Assembly (NCBI RefSeq): GCF_022669055.1
Contig: NZ_JAJMLW010000001.1
Span: forward strand, 124,001-188,000
DNA: 64,000 bases
From: Adlercreutzia faecimuris
Lineage (GTDB): Bacteria; Actinomycetota; Coriobacteriia; Coriobacteriales; Eggerthellaceae
Direction of reading: 5' to 3'
Shown in pieces: positions 48,853 through 62,800 of this stretch (position 1 is its first letter; every line of letters begins with the position of its first letter). A program made the translations under genes and the position numbers. The notes under the pieces were generated by a model. It worked only from the letters and a program-made list of their open reading frames with translations, made no database searches and was not told where the DNA came from.

Positions 48853-49269
48853 AGCGAGGGAGGGGGGGGGCAGCAGCCGGAGGTTGCCGACGCCACGGTG
48901 CGCACGGAGGGCAGGGGCCAAAACGGCGGCGGCGCAAAAAACGCCCCCTAGGGGCGCAGTGCTCGATGGTGGAGGAATGGCCGCCCGCAGGGCGCTGCCG
49001 GGTCTTGGCAAGCCGGGTCGGGAACCCGAAGACCGGTGGTATATCCGGATGCGCGGGTGGTCGTCGGAACTAACGGGCGGCAATTTCCCATCCAACGGGC
49101 CGCAGACCGGGTACCTCTTCGAAGCGGGTGGCAGCCCTCTTCTTAGACAGCGCCGGGGCGTGAGTAATGCAGGTAAAAAATACTACAAGCGCAGTGTGGA
49201 GCCTTGCGGCCCTAAAGTAAAGCCAAAAACCGTAAATACCTGGAATATGTGCGATTTTCTCAGGTTTTC
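48853..49269. other. Non-coding dnaB 3' flank
   Basis: No gene is supported. There is a run of nine G at 48862-48870 and an AT-richer stretch at 49160-49269 with short inverted patches. I see no tRNA, tmRNA or other known RNA fold. Confidence 0.4.
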
Positions 49270-50685
49270 CTACATATAGCCGGCCACACGCGAGTCGTCG
49301 ATGAAGTCCATGAAGCGCGTGTACTCCGGGTTGAACGCCAGGTCGATGTCGCGGGTGGCGCCATTGCGGTGCTTGGCCACGATGAGCTGGGCCTGCCCCA
49401 GGTCGGGCCGATCCTCGCTCTCGGCCTCCATCTCGTCCATGGAGCGGTCGATGAACATGACGATGTCGGCGTCCTGCTCGATGGAGCCCGACTCGCGCAG
49501 GTCGGAGAGCATCGGGCGCTTCTTGCCGCGCATCTCCACCGCGCGTGACAGCTGCGACAGCGCGATGACCGGCATGTCCATCTCCTTGCCGAGGATCTTG
49601 AGGCCTCGGGAGATCTCGCCGACCTCGACGGCGCGGTTGCCGTCGCGGCGCGACTGCGGCGGCTGCATCAGCTGGAGGTAGTCGACGATGATGAGACCCT
49701 TGCCCTGGCCGGAGGCGTGGCGCAGCTCGCGGCGCGCCTTAGCACGGGCCTCCAGGATGGAGAGGCCGGGCGAGTCGTCGATGTAGATCTCCAGCTTGGA
49801 AAGGGTGTTGGACGCGTCAGCGATGGCGCCCCAGTCGCCCTCGGCGATCTGGCCGCTGCGGATCTTGGACAGGTTGACGCGGGCCTCGGCGCACAGGATA
49901 CGCTGCACCAGCTGGCCCGCGCTCATCTCGAGCGAGAAGAAGGCCACCGCCGCGCCGGACTTCGCCGCGTTCACGGCCAGGTTGAGCGCGAAGGAGGTCT
50001 TACCCACGCCGGGACGGGCGGCCAAGATGACCAGGTCGCCGCCGCGGAAGCCGTGGAACAGGTCGTCCACGTCCCTGAAGCCGGTGGGCACGCCGGCCAT
50101 CGAGGTCTTCTGCTCGGCCAACTTCGTGATCTCCTCGAAGGCATCGGTGATGAGCGTGTCCATCTTGACGAAGCTTGAGGAGACGCGCTTCTCCGTGACG
50201 TTGAACAGGGTCTTCTCCGCCTCCTCGACTACCTCGTTCAGGTCGTCGGGGGCGTCGTAGGCCAGCGCGTTGATATCGGCGGCCGCGTAGACCAGCTCGC
50301 GCAGGATGGCGTTGCGCTTGACGATGTCGACGTGGCGCTGCCAGTTGGTGAGCGCGAAGGTGTTGTCCGCCAGCTCCACCAGGTAGGCCTTGCCGCCCAC
50401 GGCCTCCAGCTGGCCCTTGGCCTGGAGCGTGTCGGCCAGCGCGATGGGGTCCACGGGAATGCGGCGCACCGTCAGGTCGTAGACGGCCTCGAAGATGATG
50501 CGATGGGCCGGGCGGAAGAAGTTCTCCGGCTTGAGGCGCAGGATGATCTCCTCCACCGCCTCGCCGTTGAGCAGGCACGCCGACAGAACCGACTGCTCGG
50601 CCTCGATGTTCTGCGGCAGCGACGCGCGCTTGGCCGGGTCGAGGGTGTCGGCGGTGGTGTGGGAGTTCTGCAGCGGTCCGGGCAT
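49270..50685 (-). CDS. dnaB: Replicative DNA helicase
   Basis: Hexameric helicase of the chromosomal replication fork. The 471-residue product has the N-terminal domain (LPQNIEAEQSVLSACLLNGEA), a linker helix, and the RecA-like motor: Walker A ARPGVGKTSFALN, FFSLEMSAGQLVQRIL, Walker B GLIIVDYLQLM, ALSQLSRAVEMR and AKHRNGATRDIDL. No intein is present. The ATG at 50685 (MPGPLQN) has GAAGGATT about seven bases upstream; a TTG six codons earlier is less likely. dnaB is origin-proximal in many bacteria, in agreement with the parS sites. Confidence 0.97.
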   Translation of the reverse strand: MPGPLQNSHTTADTLDPAKRASLPQNIEAEQSVLSACLLNGEAVEEIILRLKPENFFRPAHRIIFEAVYDLTVRRIPVDPIALADTLQAKGQLEAVGGKAYLVELADNTFALTNWQRHVDIVKRNAILRELVYAAADINALAYDAPDDLNEVVEEAEKTLFNVTEKRVSSSFVKMDTLITDAFEEITKLAEQKTSMAGVPTGFRDVDDLFHGFRGGDLVILAARPGVGKTSFALNLAVNAAKSGAAVAFFSLEMSAGQLVQRILCAEARVNLSKIRSGQIAEGDWGAIADASNTLSKLEIYIDDSPGLSILEARAKARRELRHASGQGKGLIIVDYLQLMQPPQSRRDGNRAVEVGEISRGLKILGKEMDMPVIALSQLSRAVEMRGKKRPMLSDLRESGSIEQDADIVMFIDRSMDEMEAESEDRPDLGQAQLIVAKHRNGATRDIDLAFNPEYTRFMDFIDDSRVAGYM

Positions 50686-50767
50686 GGCAATCCTTCGGGT
50701 CAACGGGCAACCTCCCTATGGTACTCCAAGCAGGCCCCGGCGAGCGCCCGCGCCGCGCGTCCCCATC

Positions 50768-50806
50768 AAAAGAAAGCGGGCGGCCGCATTCACGCGACCG
50801 CCCGCT
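50768..50806 (-). terminator. Rho-independent terminator of the giant surface protein gene
   Basis: Minus-strand stem GCGGGCGGTCGCG with near-perfect partner TGCGGCCGCCCGC, then TTTCTTTT. It starts nine bases beyond the stop and isolates dnaB from the giant gene. Confidence 0.85.
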
Positions 50807-50814
50807 CGGGAAGG

Positions 50815-53800
50815 CTAGGCTTCCTCTTCCTCCCTGCGGCGCCCGAAGAGGAGCGCCAGGAAGATGAGGGCCACCGAAACCCCTGCCGCCGTGAGCACCA
50901 GGTAGATCCAGCTCACGTCGTCGCCCGTCTGGGGAAGTCCCAGCAGTACCGGGTGCTTGGGGTCGCGCGGCAGCCGGTCGGGCGTCAGCGGATTGCGCGG
51001 GTCATCGGGACTCGGCGGATTATCGGGATCCTCCGGGTCGATGGGCGTGTGAAGGCCCAGGTCAACCGGATTACCCGTGCCGTCCTCGTGCCGCGCCCAG
51101 CTGGCCGGCGCGAAGGTCGCGTAGGTCAGGCCGTAGGCGTTGGGGCCCGAGGCCTTGCGGCCCAGCGGCGCCAGCACGTCGGTGACGCCCTCGTGCTCCG
51201 GCACGCGCTGGCCCACCAGGTTCAGGTGCGCCCACTCGTTGTCGAGGGCGTCGCTGTCGCCGACGTTCAGCGGCACGTACTCGGTGCCGTCAGGCTTGTC
51301 CATGCGCAGGCGGTACTGGTAGGGCTTGCCCTGGGCGTCCACCACCGGCACGACGAAGCGATAGCAGCCGTCCTCGTCGGTTACCGTCTGGCCGGCCTTC
51401 TCCCACGTGCCCTCCGAGAGGATGCCGTCGAACTCGACGCGCTCGTTCGGGTCGATGACCTCCTCCGGATCGTCGTCGGCGTCGTTCTTGTCGGAGGCGT
51501 CGGCGTCGTCCTTGCCGCCCGCAGAGCCCTCGGCCGCCAGACGCGCGCGAACCATGGCCAGCAGGGGCTCGTCCATCACCAGGCGGCCATCCTCGGCGGC
51601 GGCCGCATCGGGGAAGCCGGGCTCGTCGCCCTCGGCGTCCGGCGCATCGGGGCCGTCCGGGCCATCCGGGCCGTCGTCCGGGCCGGGCTCCGGATCGGCC
51701 GGGCCGTCGGGCCCGCCCGGCTCCTCGGGCTTGTTCGGCTCATCCGGATCGGTCGGGCCGTCGGGGCCCTCGGCCGGGCCGAGGTCGAACCACTCGATGG
51801 TGCGCGGGGCCTTCTCCAGCGGCTCGCCGCTCAGATCGAGGTGGCTGCCCTTCACGCCGTCGGTGGTGCGGCTGTGCCAGCCGTCGGCCACCGCGTCGGC
51901 CAGCGACGTGGAGCGCCGCTCGAGCGTGACGACCATGCCGGGGTACTTCACGTCGGAGAGGTCCTCCAGCTGGATGCCGTCCTTGTCGGCGTCCTCCCAA
52001 ACCCAGCCGCTGATGAGGGCCGAAGAGAAGGGCGCGACGCCGGCGTCGTTATGCTCGCTCTCCTTCACCGTGGCCGTCGACCACTTGGCGCCCTGCGGGC
52101 CCTCGATGAGTACCTCGGCCGCCTCGCCCGGCTGCTCGCGCACGGCCAGCAGGATCAGACCGTCCACCGGCTCGTCGGGGATGAGGCGCGTGGTGGCGTC
52201 GTCGAGGTCGGAATCGACCGTCGCGTCGCCGCCCCGGTCACGCGGGGTGGCGTCGTAGCCCGCCGGCAGCTCCACCAGGTTCACGCGGTAGCCGTAGACC
52301 ACCTGGATCTCCTCGCCGCCGACCACCTGGAGGCCTGTGGCCGGCAGGTCGTCGAAGCGGTAGGTGCCGTCGGCCTCCACCACGCGCTCGCGGTCGGGGT
52401 AGGCGTCCTCGCCCTCGCCGTTGAACGCGCGGTCGTAGACCCACAGCGGCTCGGGCCCGAAGGCCTCCTCCTCGTCGGCGCCATCGCCAGCGGCCGGGCC
52501 GTCGGCGCCATCGCCGCCACCGGCGCCCGGGCCGGCATCCGGATCGTCGTCGCCCGTGCCGCCGGCACCGTCGCCGGCATCCGGGTTGCCGCCAGCATCC
52601 GGCCCCGTTCCGTCCGCGCCGCCGTCACCGGCACCCGGGCCGGCATCCGCAGCCGCGTCCCGCGTCGTGGGGCCGTCGGGCGCGCCGGCATCGGGGTCTC
52701 CCCCATCGGGCGTCCCGGCATCGGGTGCCTCCGAGGTCACGCCCTCCGGCTTGTACCAGTAGCGGGTCAGGCGCACGACGGCCTGGCCGGCATGGCCGCG
52801 CTCGCCCGTCTGGCGGATGCCGTCGTGGTTGAGGTCGTCCCACACGATGCCGGAGACGTGGGTGGTCGAGACCTCCTTCACGCCGGCATCGCCGCCGCGC
52901 TGGGTTGCCAGCGCCTTGGGGGTGTCATAGGTGACGCTCTTGTAGGCGTCCTCATACTGATGGCCGTCGCCAGCCGCGGCCTCCACGCTCGTCAGCACGT
53001 AGCCGTCCTTGCGCGCCAGCTTAGCCGCGCCGTCCAGGAAATGCTCGGCCAGCACGAGGCGGCCGCCCTCGTCGCGGGTGAGGTCGGAGTCGTAGCGCTG
53101 GTCGTCCGCGCCTGCCTTGGGCACGTCGTAGCGGCTGGGCGCGAACCCGGGCTTCAGCTCGCCCAGGGACACCCGGTACGCCACGAGGCACACGTCGTCA
53201 GCGGCGCCGCGCTCCTCATGGGCAACCGGATTGCCCGCGGCATCCAGCTGGAGGTAGCTCGGCAGCCCCTCGAAGGCGTAGATGCCCTGGGCGTCGGTGG
53301 TGGACGCCTTGGCCCCCAAGGGCGCCGGCGTCACCGACGGCTGAGGCGTGGTTGTGCCGTTGGGAACGTAGCCCACCGAGGAGCCCGCGCCCTCCGGCAG
53401 CGTGACGACCGTCACCGGCGCCAGCGGCGGCCCCGGCGGCACGGCCTCGCCGCTGCCGTCTCCGTCGCCCGAGCCGTCACCCGAGCCGTCGCCCGAGCCA
53501 TCGCCCGAGCCGTCCGCGTCACCGGCGCCGGCATCGCCGTCGCCAGCGCCATCCGCACCCGCGCGGCCGGCCGGCTCGCCGCCGTCGCCCGCAGTTCCAG
53601 CGTCGCCGCCGGCGCCCCCGTCCGGATCGGTGCCCGAATCGCCCGGGCCATCCGGGCCGTCCGGCCCCGGACCCGGCTCGGGCTCGTCGGTGCCGGGCCC
53701 TTCGGTACCCGGGCCCTCCACGGCCTCCTTGCCGCGGGCGCGCGCCGTCACCGCGTAAGAGCGGCCGCTCTCAAGCCCGTCGAACACGACGCGGCCCGCC

Positions 53801-56800
53801 TCGTCGCCCGCCACCCACACGGCATCGGGGCTCGTCGGGTCGTCGGCCAGCGTGTACTCCCAGCCGTAGGGCGCGTCACCCGCCGGCGGGGCCGTCACCT
53901 CCAGGGAGTCGGCCGACACGCGCACGGTGCCCGAGGGCCCCGTCACGGTGGCGGCGCCCAGGGTCATGACCATCATCGGCGTCTCGCACAGCTCGTCGCG
54001 GGCGGCCACGTGGCGGCAGATCACCGCGTACTCGACGGCCGGGTCGAGCCCCTCGAACACGCCCTCCTTGCCCGGCCACGGGTTGGCCGCGCCGTCATCG
54101 CCGTACCACGTGAGCGTGGTCAGGTCGGGCAACGCACCCGGCGCCAGGCCGGCGGTCGGGTAGATGGCGTACTCCGTGCCGTCGACGACGCGCTTGACCG
54201 TCACCGAGGTGTCGGTGGCAGTCAAGTCGCCCACCTCGGGCAGCTTGGAGCCGAAGTTCTTGTTGAGCGTCCACTCGCCCGTCACGGGATGCTGGTACCA
54301 CTGGGTCAGGAACACGCGCTGACCCGGAACCGGCTGCTCCTCCTGGTCGATCACCGACACCGGCGGGGTGGTTCCCTCGGCGTCGATGAGCGGGTTGCGG
54401 AAGTTGCGCAGGCCGTCGTAGTTCTCGTCGTTCCACACGATGCCGCGGATGACGGTGGTCTGGAACGGCCCGAAGCCCGCGTTCAGGCGCAGCTCGTCGC
54501 GGCCCTCGGAGATGTCGAAGCCGCCGGCCGTCGTCTCGCGGTAGTACAGGTCGGTCGCCTCGGCCTTGGTCGTGGGCGCCGCGATGACGATGCGGCCGTC
54601 CACCACCGAGAAGCCGCCGTCGGAATCGGCCGCCACGCGCGCCGTGCCGGAGAAGTCGGGCTCCTCGAAGTGGTTGGGCTCGCCCCAGGCGAGCGGGTAG
54701 TTGCCCGCGCCGTAGGCCAGCGGGGTGACGATGTCCTTGCTCAGCGAGGCATCACCGGGGCGATGGGCCTTCGAGTTGACCTCGTCGGCCTGGGCCTGCG
54801 CGTCGGCCGCGTCGTCCGTCGCCTCGTCGGCATCGGCCTTCGCCGGCTGCGCCAGCAGGCGCGTGACCGGCAGGCCCGTCACGCCGGCGTCGCCCTCGCC
54901 CTGCACCTCAAGGGTGTAGCCCATGAGGAACTGCTTGTCGGGATCGTAGTTCTGCCCGTCCGGGTCGTCCGGATCGTAGTTGGTGCACACCGGGCTGTCG
55001 CGGAACTCGTAGTAGCCCGGCTTGCCCGCCTCGTAGCCCGGATCGCCCGGCTGCGGGTCGGCGGGGCCCGAGCCGCTCAGGGCCGCGCCCGTCATGAACT
55101 CGATACTCTCGCTCTCGGGCATCTCGTTCCACTTGCCGTTGGCCCACACCCACGGCCGCAGGATGACGCGCTTGCCGTCGAGCATCTGCTCGCCCTCGTC
55201 GATGAGGCCGTTGTAGTTGCGGTCATTCCACACGTAGCCGGAGATGACCTGGCTCTGGGGCATGCGCACGCCGCCGTCGTTGTAGGCGCGGTCAGAGCCC
55301 TTCGCGGCGTCGTAGGTGAGCACCGGCTCGGTGGGCGCGGTGTCACGCGGGGCAGCCGGCTCGCCCAGGGCCGCCAGGGCCCGGGCCGCCTCAGCCGGGC
55401 GCTCGATGAGCCCCAGGTTCCAGTTGTCGTTGTACGAGTTGCCGGCCTGGACCTTGTTGCTGGCCACCGACGAGCCGTCGGCCACGTCCAGCAGCACGGT
55501 GTACTCGCCCGACGACGAGCCGTCCACCTTCATGAGGTAGGCGTCGTGGTAGTTGAGGTTGGAGTCGAGCGTCGGGTCGTCGCCGCGCTCGTACTTGGCC
55601 GTCAGGAAGCCGCGGGTCTTGTAGCGCGGCTCGGTGACGCGCATCCGATAGGCGTACACGCGCACCTCGCCGTCCACCCGCGTCTGGGTGGGCAGGTCGT
55701 TCCAGCGGTACACGCCGTCGCTCAGCTCGCCGTCGGCCGCCTCGCGCTTGGCCGTCTGCTGGTTGTGGCCGCGGTCAGACGCGCCCAGACCGTTGGTGTA
55801 GTTGGCGCGGTAGGCGTCCCACTCGTCCTGGGTGGCCCAGGTCAGGTCGTCCTCCCAGCCGCCGGCGCCGTCGGAGACGTAGCGCTCCAGCGTCACCTGG
55901 ATGCCGTTCACGCCCGGCTCAAGCAGCTTGGGCTTGCCGTCGTCGCCCATCACGAGCGCGCCGTTCTCGTCGCGCTCGAACTCGTCGGACTGGATGCCGT
56001 CGTTCACCACGTCGTCCCAGATGACGCCTACGATGTCACGCACCGGGGACGGCAGCTGGCCCACGTCGCCGCCGTCGACGGCCTCGTCCTCGCCCACGCG
56101 GGTGGTCAGCCAGTCGAAGGCGCGCGCCTCCTCGTCGGACACGAGCACCTCGCCCGCGCCCAGCTGCACGTGGGAGTCGCGCCACTGCTCGTAGCCGCCG
56201 GCATCCACCTCGCCCGCCAGGATGATCTGGCCGTCATGGGCTCGGGTGCCGAAGGCCGCGCTGTCGGCGCTGAACGCCTCGCGGCCCTGCACCACCATGT
56301 TCACGAGCGACTCCACCGAATCGGGCACGTCGGAGTCGAGGCCCGTCGACGCGGCGGCGCCCTCCTCGTCGGCGGCGTCGGAGTCGGTCGCATGGTAGCG
56401 CGACAGCAGCCAGTAGTTGTCGTTGCCGTTGGCGTCCACGCTGTGGTTGAGCTCGGCCAGGCGCACGCGGTAGCCCGCCAGGAAGTGGGCGCCCTGCGGA
56501 TCGGTGTAGGCCGTCGGCAGGTTGTCGAAGGCGTAGGTGCCGTCCTCGCCGGTGCGCACGCTCACCACGCCGTTGGCGGCCGTGCCGCCCGTCACCACGG
56601 GCCCGGCCCACACGGGGTTGCCGTCAGCATCCTCCTGCGGCACGCCGTTCTCGTCCACGGCGCGCACGCCGGTGCGGTCATCCGCGCCGAAGGCCTCGTT
56701 GCGGAACCAGTGGCTGCCCCCGTCGTCGGGGTTGGTGCGGGCCGGGTCGTAGAACCACTGGGTCAGCGTGACCACCTGCCCCGGCACGCCGGGCTCCACC

Positions 56801-59800
56801 AGCACCGGGTTGCCCTCGGCGTCCGTCACCTCGTTGCCGTCCTCGTCGACCTCTGCCTCGAAGGACTGGATGCCGTCATAGTCCTCGTCCTGCCACACGC
56901 GGCCGGTCACCGTGGAGCGCGGAACCTCCACCAGGCCCGCGTCCCAGTGATCCACGCGCACCGCCGCCGCCAGGTCATAGCGGGTGAAGCGGCTGCCCTC
57001 GCCCACCAGCACGGAGTTCTCGGGGAGCGATGTGCCCTCCTGGTACCGGTCGGCCACCACGATCATGCCGTCCGGCGCCACGTCCTTGTCGGCAACCGTG
57101 CTGCCGGCCCCCTCGTTCAGGTAGTAGGAGAAGGCGTTGTCCGCCGCGAAGGGCGCCGGCGTGAGCGTCTGCTGGTGCGCGGGGATGGCGCGCACGGTGC
57201 TGCTCGCATCGGAGTCCAGGTTCTCGTCGGGGTTGCCGTCCTCGTCGAGCGCGCGGTTGCGCAGCGAGAGCGCCCAGTCGGCCGAGAGCCCCCGCAGAAG
57301 CTCGCGGTCGATGCGCAGACGATAGCCCGCCAGGTACTTCTTCTTGTCCTCGTCCTTGATGTTGGGCGAGGCCTCCGGGTCGGGCACGTAGGTGGGGATG
57401 CCCTTGAACATGTAGCTGCCGGAAGGCGTGGTGGTCTGGGTGAGGCTGGCCTTCAGGCGCTCGCTCATGCGATCCTCGGGCACGGGAACCCATGCGCCGT
57501 CGATGCCGTCGGTGCCGGTCTCGTGGCCGTTGGGGCGCCACCAGTACTGCTCGAGGGTCACCTTCACGCCGGCGATGCCCGTCTCGGTGCCGTTCTGCAC
57601 GCCGTTGTAGTTCTCGTCGTTCCACACGTAGTCGCCCAGGTAGCCCTTGGTGCCGTCCACCCAGCCCAGGGCGAACTTGCGATAGTGCTTGAAGCCGAGC
57701 CACTGCTGGCCCGCGTTCTCGTACACCGCATGGCCCGCATCGTCCACGGGCACCTTCAGCTCGAAGGGCGCGGTCTGGTTGACGCCGCCTACGATCTTCA
57801 GGTCGTTGTCCCACACGCCGTTGGCGCCCGGCATCTCCAGCGGGCCGCCGTTGGCCCAGGTGTACACCGTGGGCTTGAGCAGGCGCTGGCGGTTGTCCTC
57901 GCAGGTGATGACGTAGTGGCGGTCGGGAATGAGGCGGAACTCGAAGCGTCCCTGGGCGTCGGTGTTGAAGGCCGCCGCCACGCCGTCGGCCGTGATGGCC
58001 GGCTCGGGGTCGTAGGTGTCCGTCTCCGGATCGTACTCGTGCACCACCACGCGCATGTTCTGGAGGCGCAGCTCCTTCTGCTCGGTGCCCGAGGCCATCA
58101 GCTCCTCGGTGGTCAGCTTGTCGGCATTGTCCCAGTCGGCGCCCACCCAGTCGAGAACGCCGTTGATGTCGTCGGGATCCTCCTCGGTGAGGTCTTCCAG
58201 CATGTCGTCGCGGAAGGCCACGCCGTTGATGGTCACCGGACGCGCCAGGCCCACGTCGTAGCTGGTCATGCGCGCGTCGTAGCGCTCATGCACCGGATCG
58301 GGCTCGCCGGCGGCGAACTTGTCCTTGTCGTAGGCCACGGCCTCCACGTCGATGGCCTTGGTGGTGGTGGCGATCATCTGGTTGTTCTTGCGCTCCACCG
58401 AAAGCGGGTTGCGTGCGTCATCCGGGCCGATGGACTGCGTGGTCAGCGAGAACCACGCGTACTCCTGCGGGAACGTGAAGCGCAGCTTGTACTTGCCGGG
58501 CTTCAGGTTGGACAGGATGTAGTAGCCCTTGTTGTCGTAGTAGTCGCTCTCGGTGACGTAGGAGTACGGCTCGCCGTTGTCGGCGCTGATGTAGCCGTCC
58601 AGGTCGCTGCGCAGGGGCACGCCCGTCTGCGGGTCGGCCACCACCCAGCGGTCCTCGAAGCCGGTCTTGTCGTCGTTGCGCAGCACGGCCACCTCGCCGT
58701 CGCGGTTGCACGGCCAGCCGTACTCGTTGAGCAGCTCCACCTTCACGCCGTTGACGCCCGGATCCTCCGCCACGCCGTCGAAGTTCACGTCCTTGAACAG
58801 CGCCGAGGTGGGCTGGCCGTTGCCGTAGAGGCCCGTCCACACGCCCGTCTGGGGGTCGATCTCCTTGTCGGTGGACAGGAGGAAGCGGCCGTTGTCGGCC
58901 TTGTGGTAGGTGGTCGAGCGGCCCAGCCCGTCGGTGGTCAGCTCGCCCAGGGTGTCGTCCTGCAGGCCGTTCCAGTCGGTGTCCAGCCACACGTAGTCGC
59001 CGATGTAGCCGCGACCCTCGGGGGCGTCCACGAACACGCCGGCCATGACCTCTTCCTTGAGCGAGGTGCTGCCCGACGCGCCGCCGGTGGTCTGGCGCTG
59101 GGCGTAGGTGTTCCACTGCGTCACCTCGGCCAGGCGCGCGGCCAGGCCCGGGTTGGCGTCAGGCTGGCCGTCCACCTCGTTCATGTCGAAGTCGCGGTCG
59201 CCCGTCAGGGTGCCGTTGTACTTGGGCAGGTTGAGCGGGGTGCGCAGGTCGTAGCTCAGGCGGATGTAGCCTTGGCACGGCAGGTTGGAGTTGTCGTTGA
59301 CCACGCGCATCCACACGAAGCGGATGGCCTTCTTCAGCTTCTCGGCCTCGTCGGGATGATCCTCCACGTACTGCTTGAGGGTGTTGAGGTTCACCATGTT
59401 GATGGAGGCCATGCCCGCGTCATCCTGGGAGATGGCGTCCATCCACTCGATGATGTACTGGTCTTCCTGGGTCTCACCGGACTGGGCGTAGGGCGACGTG
59501 ATCCCCGACTCGGGCAGCGGCACCAGCTTGCCGCCGCGCGTGGCGATGGGGCCCACCCACAGCTTTGCCTCGAGGTCGCGCTCGGCGCCCTCGGTCACCA
59601 TGACGCGGCCGTTGGGGTTGTCCTCGTCCAGCGGATCCATCATCACGAGCTTCACGGAGTCCAGATCGTCCAGCCAGCCGTTCCACTGCGACTTGCGGCC
59701 CACCGGCTCGCCGTCCATGAGCTGCTTGACCTTGGTATCACCCTCGTAGGGCAGGATGTCCATGAAGGCGGTGCGGATGTAGCCCTTGGCCTTCTCGGCG

Positions 59801-62800
59801 TCGGCGCCCACGTTGAGCGCGGAGATCTCGTAGGTGTAGCTGGAGCCCTCAGGCGCGGCCGCCGGGCCGTTGACCGCCTCGTTGAACATGGAGTTGAGGT
59901 CGGTGGTGGACTCCTTCTTCTGGCTGATGGTCTCGCTCGACACGAAGCCGAGGGCGGCCAGCTGCATGCACACCATCTTCTGGTCGGTCTTGCCGTCCAG
60001 GTTCACGTCGCGCGAGTCGCGCTCGAGCGCGATGCGGTCGGCCGTGGTCTGGATGGCCGGCACGTAGCCGTTGAAGTTGCCGTCCTTGTAGGCGTAGCTG
60101 GACGCCATCAGCAGATCGCGGCTCACCGCGGAGCTGGCGTCCGAGCGGATGGGCATGAGGATGTCCACGATGACGGCCTGGCCCATGTCCAGACTGCCCT
60201 TGCGCAGGGTGCCGTCGCCGTAGGGCGCGCCGGTGAAGCGCCAGTTCATGAACTTGCGCTGGGTCTTCACCGTGGCCGAGCCGGCCTTGTCCTCGATGAG
60301 CAGGCTGCCGCCGATGCGCGGGTCAGACAGGCGCACGTCGTTCACGCCAGAGGCGTCGGCAGGCGTGGTGGTGGTCAGATCGTCGGACACGTCCACCACG
60401 CGGTAGGTCCACATGGGCTTGACGGCGTTCAGGTTCTGGGCAGGCGTGACCACCACGGTGTCCATCTCCACGAGCCACACCGGGTTGCCGTCCTCGTCAA
60501 ACACCGGGTTGCCGTCCTCGTCGGTCTTCTGGATCTTGTTCCCGTCCCCATCCAAGATGTAGACGGGGTTGCCGTCCTTGTCCAGGATGGGCTCGTCGCG
60601 GGTGACGGCCACGCTCTTGTAGGCCATGTTCAGCGGGTGCGTCGGCTTGGCCGCCTCCGAGGCGGGCACGTAGCGGAAGTCCGCGTCGCTGAGCGCCGTG
60701 GCCGCGCCGTAGCCCTCGATGAAGGGCAGCAGCATGGATATCTGCGGGTTGGAGCAGTAGTCCACCTTGGCCGCGCCCGTCACGCCCAGGGCGGCGAGCT
60801 GCTCGGCGCTCAAGTTGGTGAGCTGGACGGAGTAGCGCATCATGCGCGATCCGCCGGGGTCGATGGCGGGGGTGCCGGTGCTCCAGGAGTACTCGGTGCG
60901 GTAGTTGCCCGAGAAGTACGACTGGCTCATGTCGATCTTGATGTAGGGGAACTCCGGGTCGCGGTAGAAGCCGGCGCGGTCGCGCTCGGCCTCCACGAAC
61001 TTGGTGTCGTCGTAGCGCGGCACGGCGCTCACGAAGTGGTTGATGTGGGACGCGGTGGTGGCGCCGGTCACGTCGCCCTCGGCCAGCACGGAGATGCCGT
61101 CGTCCACGCCAGTGGCCAGCAGGTGGGTGCCCTTGCGCATCTTCTCGTACAGGGGGATGGGCCGCTGCTGGATGGTGGGGTCCTCGCTCACGCGGGTATG
61201 GCTCAGCACGCCGGCCGCGTTGCTGGTGATGGTGGTCGGCATGTCGGTGCCGTTCTTGAGCATCTTCTCGCCGTCGGCGTTGAGCAGGTAGTCGCCGTTG
61301 GACATGGTGTACCACTGCCAGCCGATGTTGTTGCGGTTCGGGTCGATGTCGTCGGCCTCCTGGGCGCCCTTGGTGGCCGCCTCCTTCTCGGGGGTGGACA
61401 GGTCGTCGGGCATGGCGTCCACCGCCAGGCGGAACCCATGGGGCACCGGCGTCACGTGCGACTCGTAGTCGCTCGACACGTCGCCGTCCTCGCCCACGGC
61501 CTTGATGACCCAGCGCACCTGGCGCACGTCCTCGTTGCCGGCCGAGTTGATGGGGATGGCGGTGTTCTGCTTGTCGGAGACGGCATAGCCCGCGCGGCTG
61601 CCCACCAGCTGCCAGGTGCCCCGCTTGCCGTCGGCGGTGTTGAAGTCGTCGGCGTCGTCCTCGCCGTAGAAGTAGTCGCGGTCGGCATCGGTGCCGGGCA
61701 GCGCGAAGTTCTCATGATCGATGTAGGCCGCGCCGTTCTGCTCGTCGTAGCCGTTCAGGGCGGCGGAGGGGTCGTTGGGAGCCTTGCGGACGTACACGAA
61801 CACCCGCAGCTTGCTCTCGGTCTCGGCCTCCTCGTTGGCCGGCACGCGCCGGGCGCCCGGCGTGCTGGCGTCCACCTCGGCCCCGGCGGCATCCACGTAC
61901 TTGTACGCGGCGCCCGGAACCTCCCACACGCCCGTGTTGACGCGCGCGATGCTCGGCTCGATGCGGCCGATGGGCGTCGTCTTGCTCTGGAACGGCGCAT
62001 CGGTGATGGTGGAGTCGCCCGTGGACCACCACGGCACCTGCCAGTCGACGATGAAGCTGTTCACCGCGCCGCCGGTGTTGATGGCCTGGGTCAGGTAGAA
62101 CTGGTTGTTGCCGCCGTCATGGCCGTCGTCGGCCAAGGTGACGGTGGTGAAATCGGGGTCGGTGATCTGGCGGCGCAGCACCGCGGTGTCGGCGCGCACG
62201 CTGGCCATGGGCTTGCGCACGCGGAACCAGCCCGCCTGGGCGCCCACGTACACGTCGTCGTACTCGCCGTCGCAGTCCAGGTCGATGGCGGGCATCTCGT
62301 CGCCCGTCACCTGGTCGACGTAGGCAGGGCTGTCCTGGGCCTTCGTGCCGCTCAGGAAGAAGCGCACCGGTGACTGCGCGGCGAAGTCATCCACGCCGAA
62401 GTCGGCCAGCGGGTCGTCGGGGCGCACCGGCTTGGAGGCAGTGGTGCCCGCCTTGTCGCCCGCCGTGTAGGTGTGATCCCAGTCGTCGCCCTGCATCCAC
62501 TGGAGCTGGCGCTCCTCGGTGGTGTAGTAGGCCTGGCAGCTCTCGCCGTCCCACGAGCGGATGGTGTCCATCTGCTCCTTGTAGCCCACGGGGCGGCCGT
62601 CCACCAGCATGCCGTCGGTAGCAGACTCCTCCGAGCCCAGGCTGTCGACGCGCGTGCGCACCTTGAGGGTCACCACGTCCTGGTAGCCCAGGTAGCCATC
62701 GGGATGCACGCCGCCCCAGTAGGCCGCCAGCAGGCTGTCGTACTTGTCGAACTCCTCGTCGGAGGCGTCGTCGGGCGGGGCCAGCTCGAACACCACCACC

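Noticed and set aside
50332-62373. A plus-strand reading frame of about 4,000 codons without stops, opposite the giant surface protein gene
   Set aside because: Its translation is a His/Val/Gly/Arg-rich string with no domain, and it is the expected shadow of a GC-rich gene whose codons rarely give stops on the other strand. The minus-strand frame has LPQTG and SdrD-B motifs.
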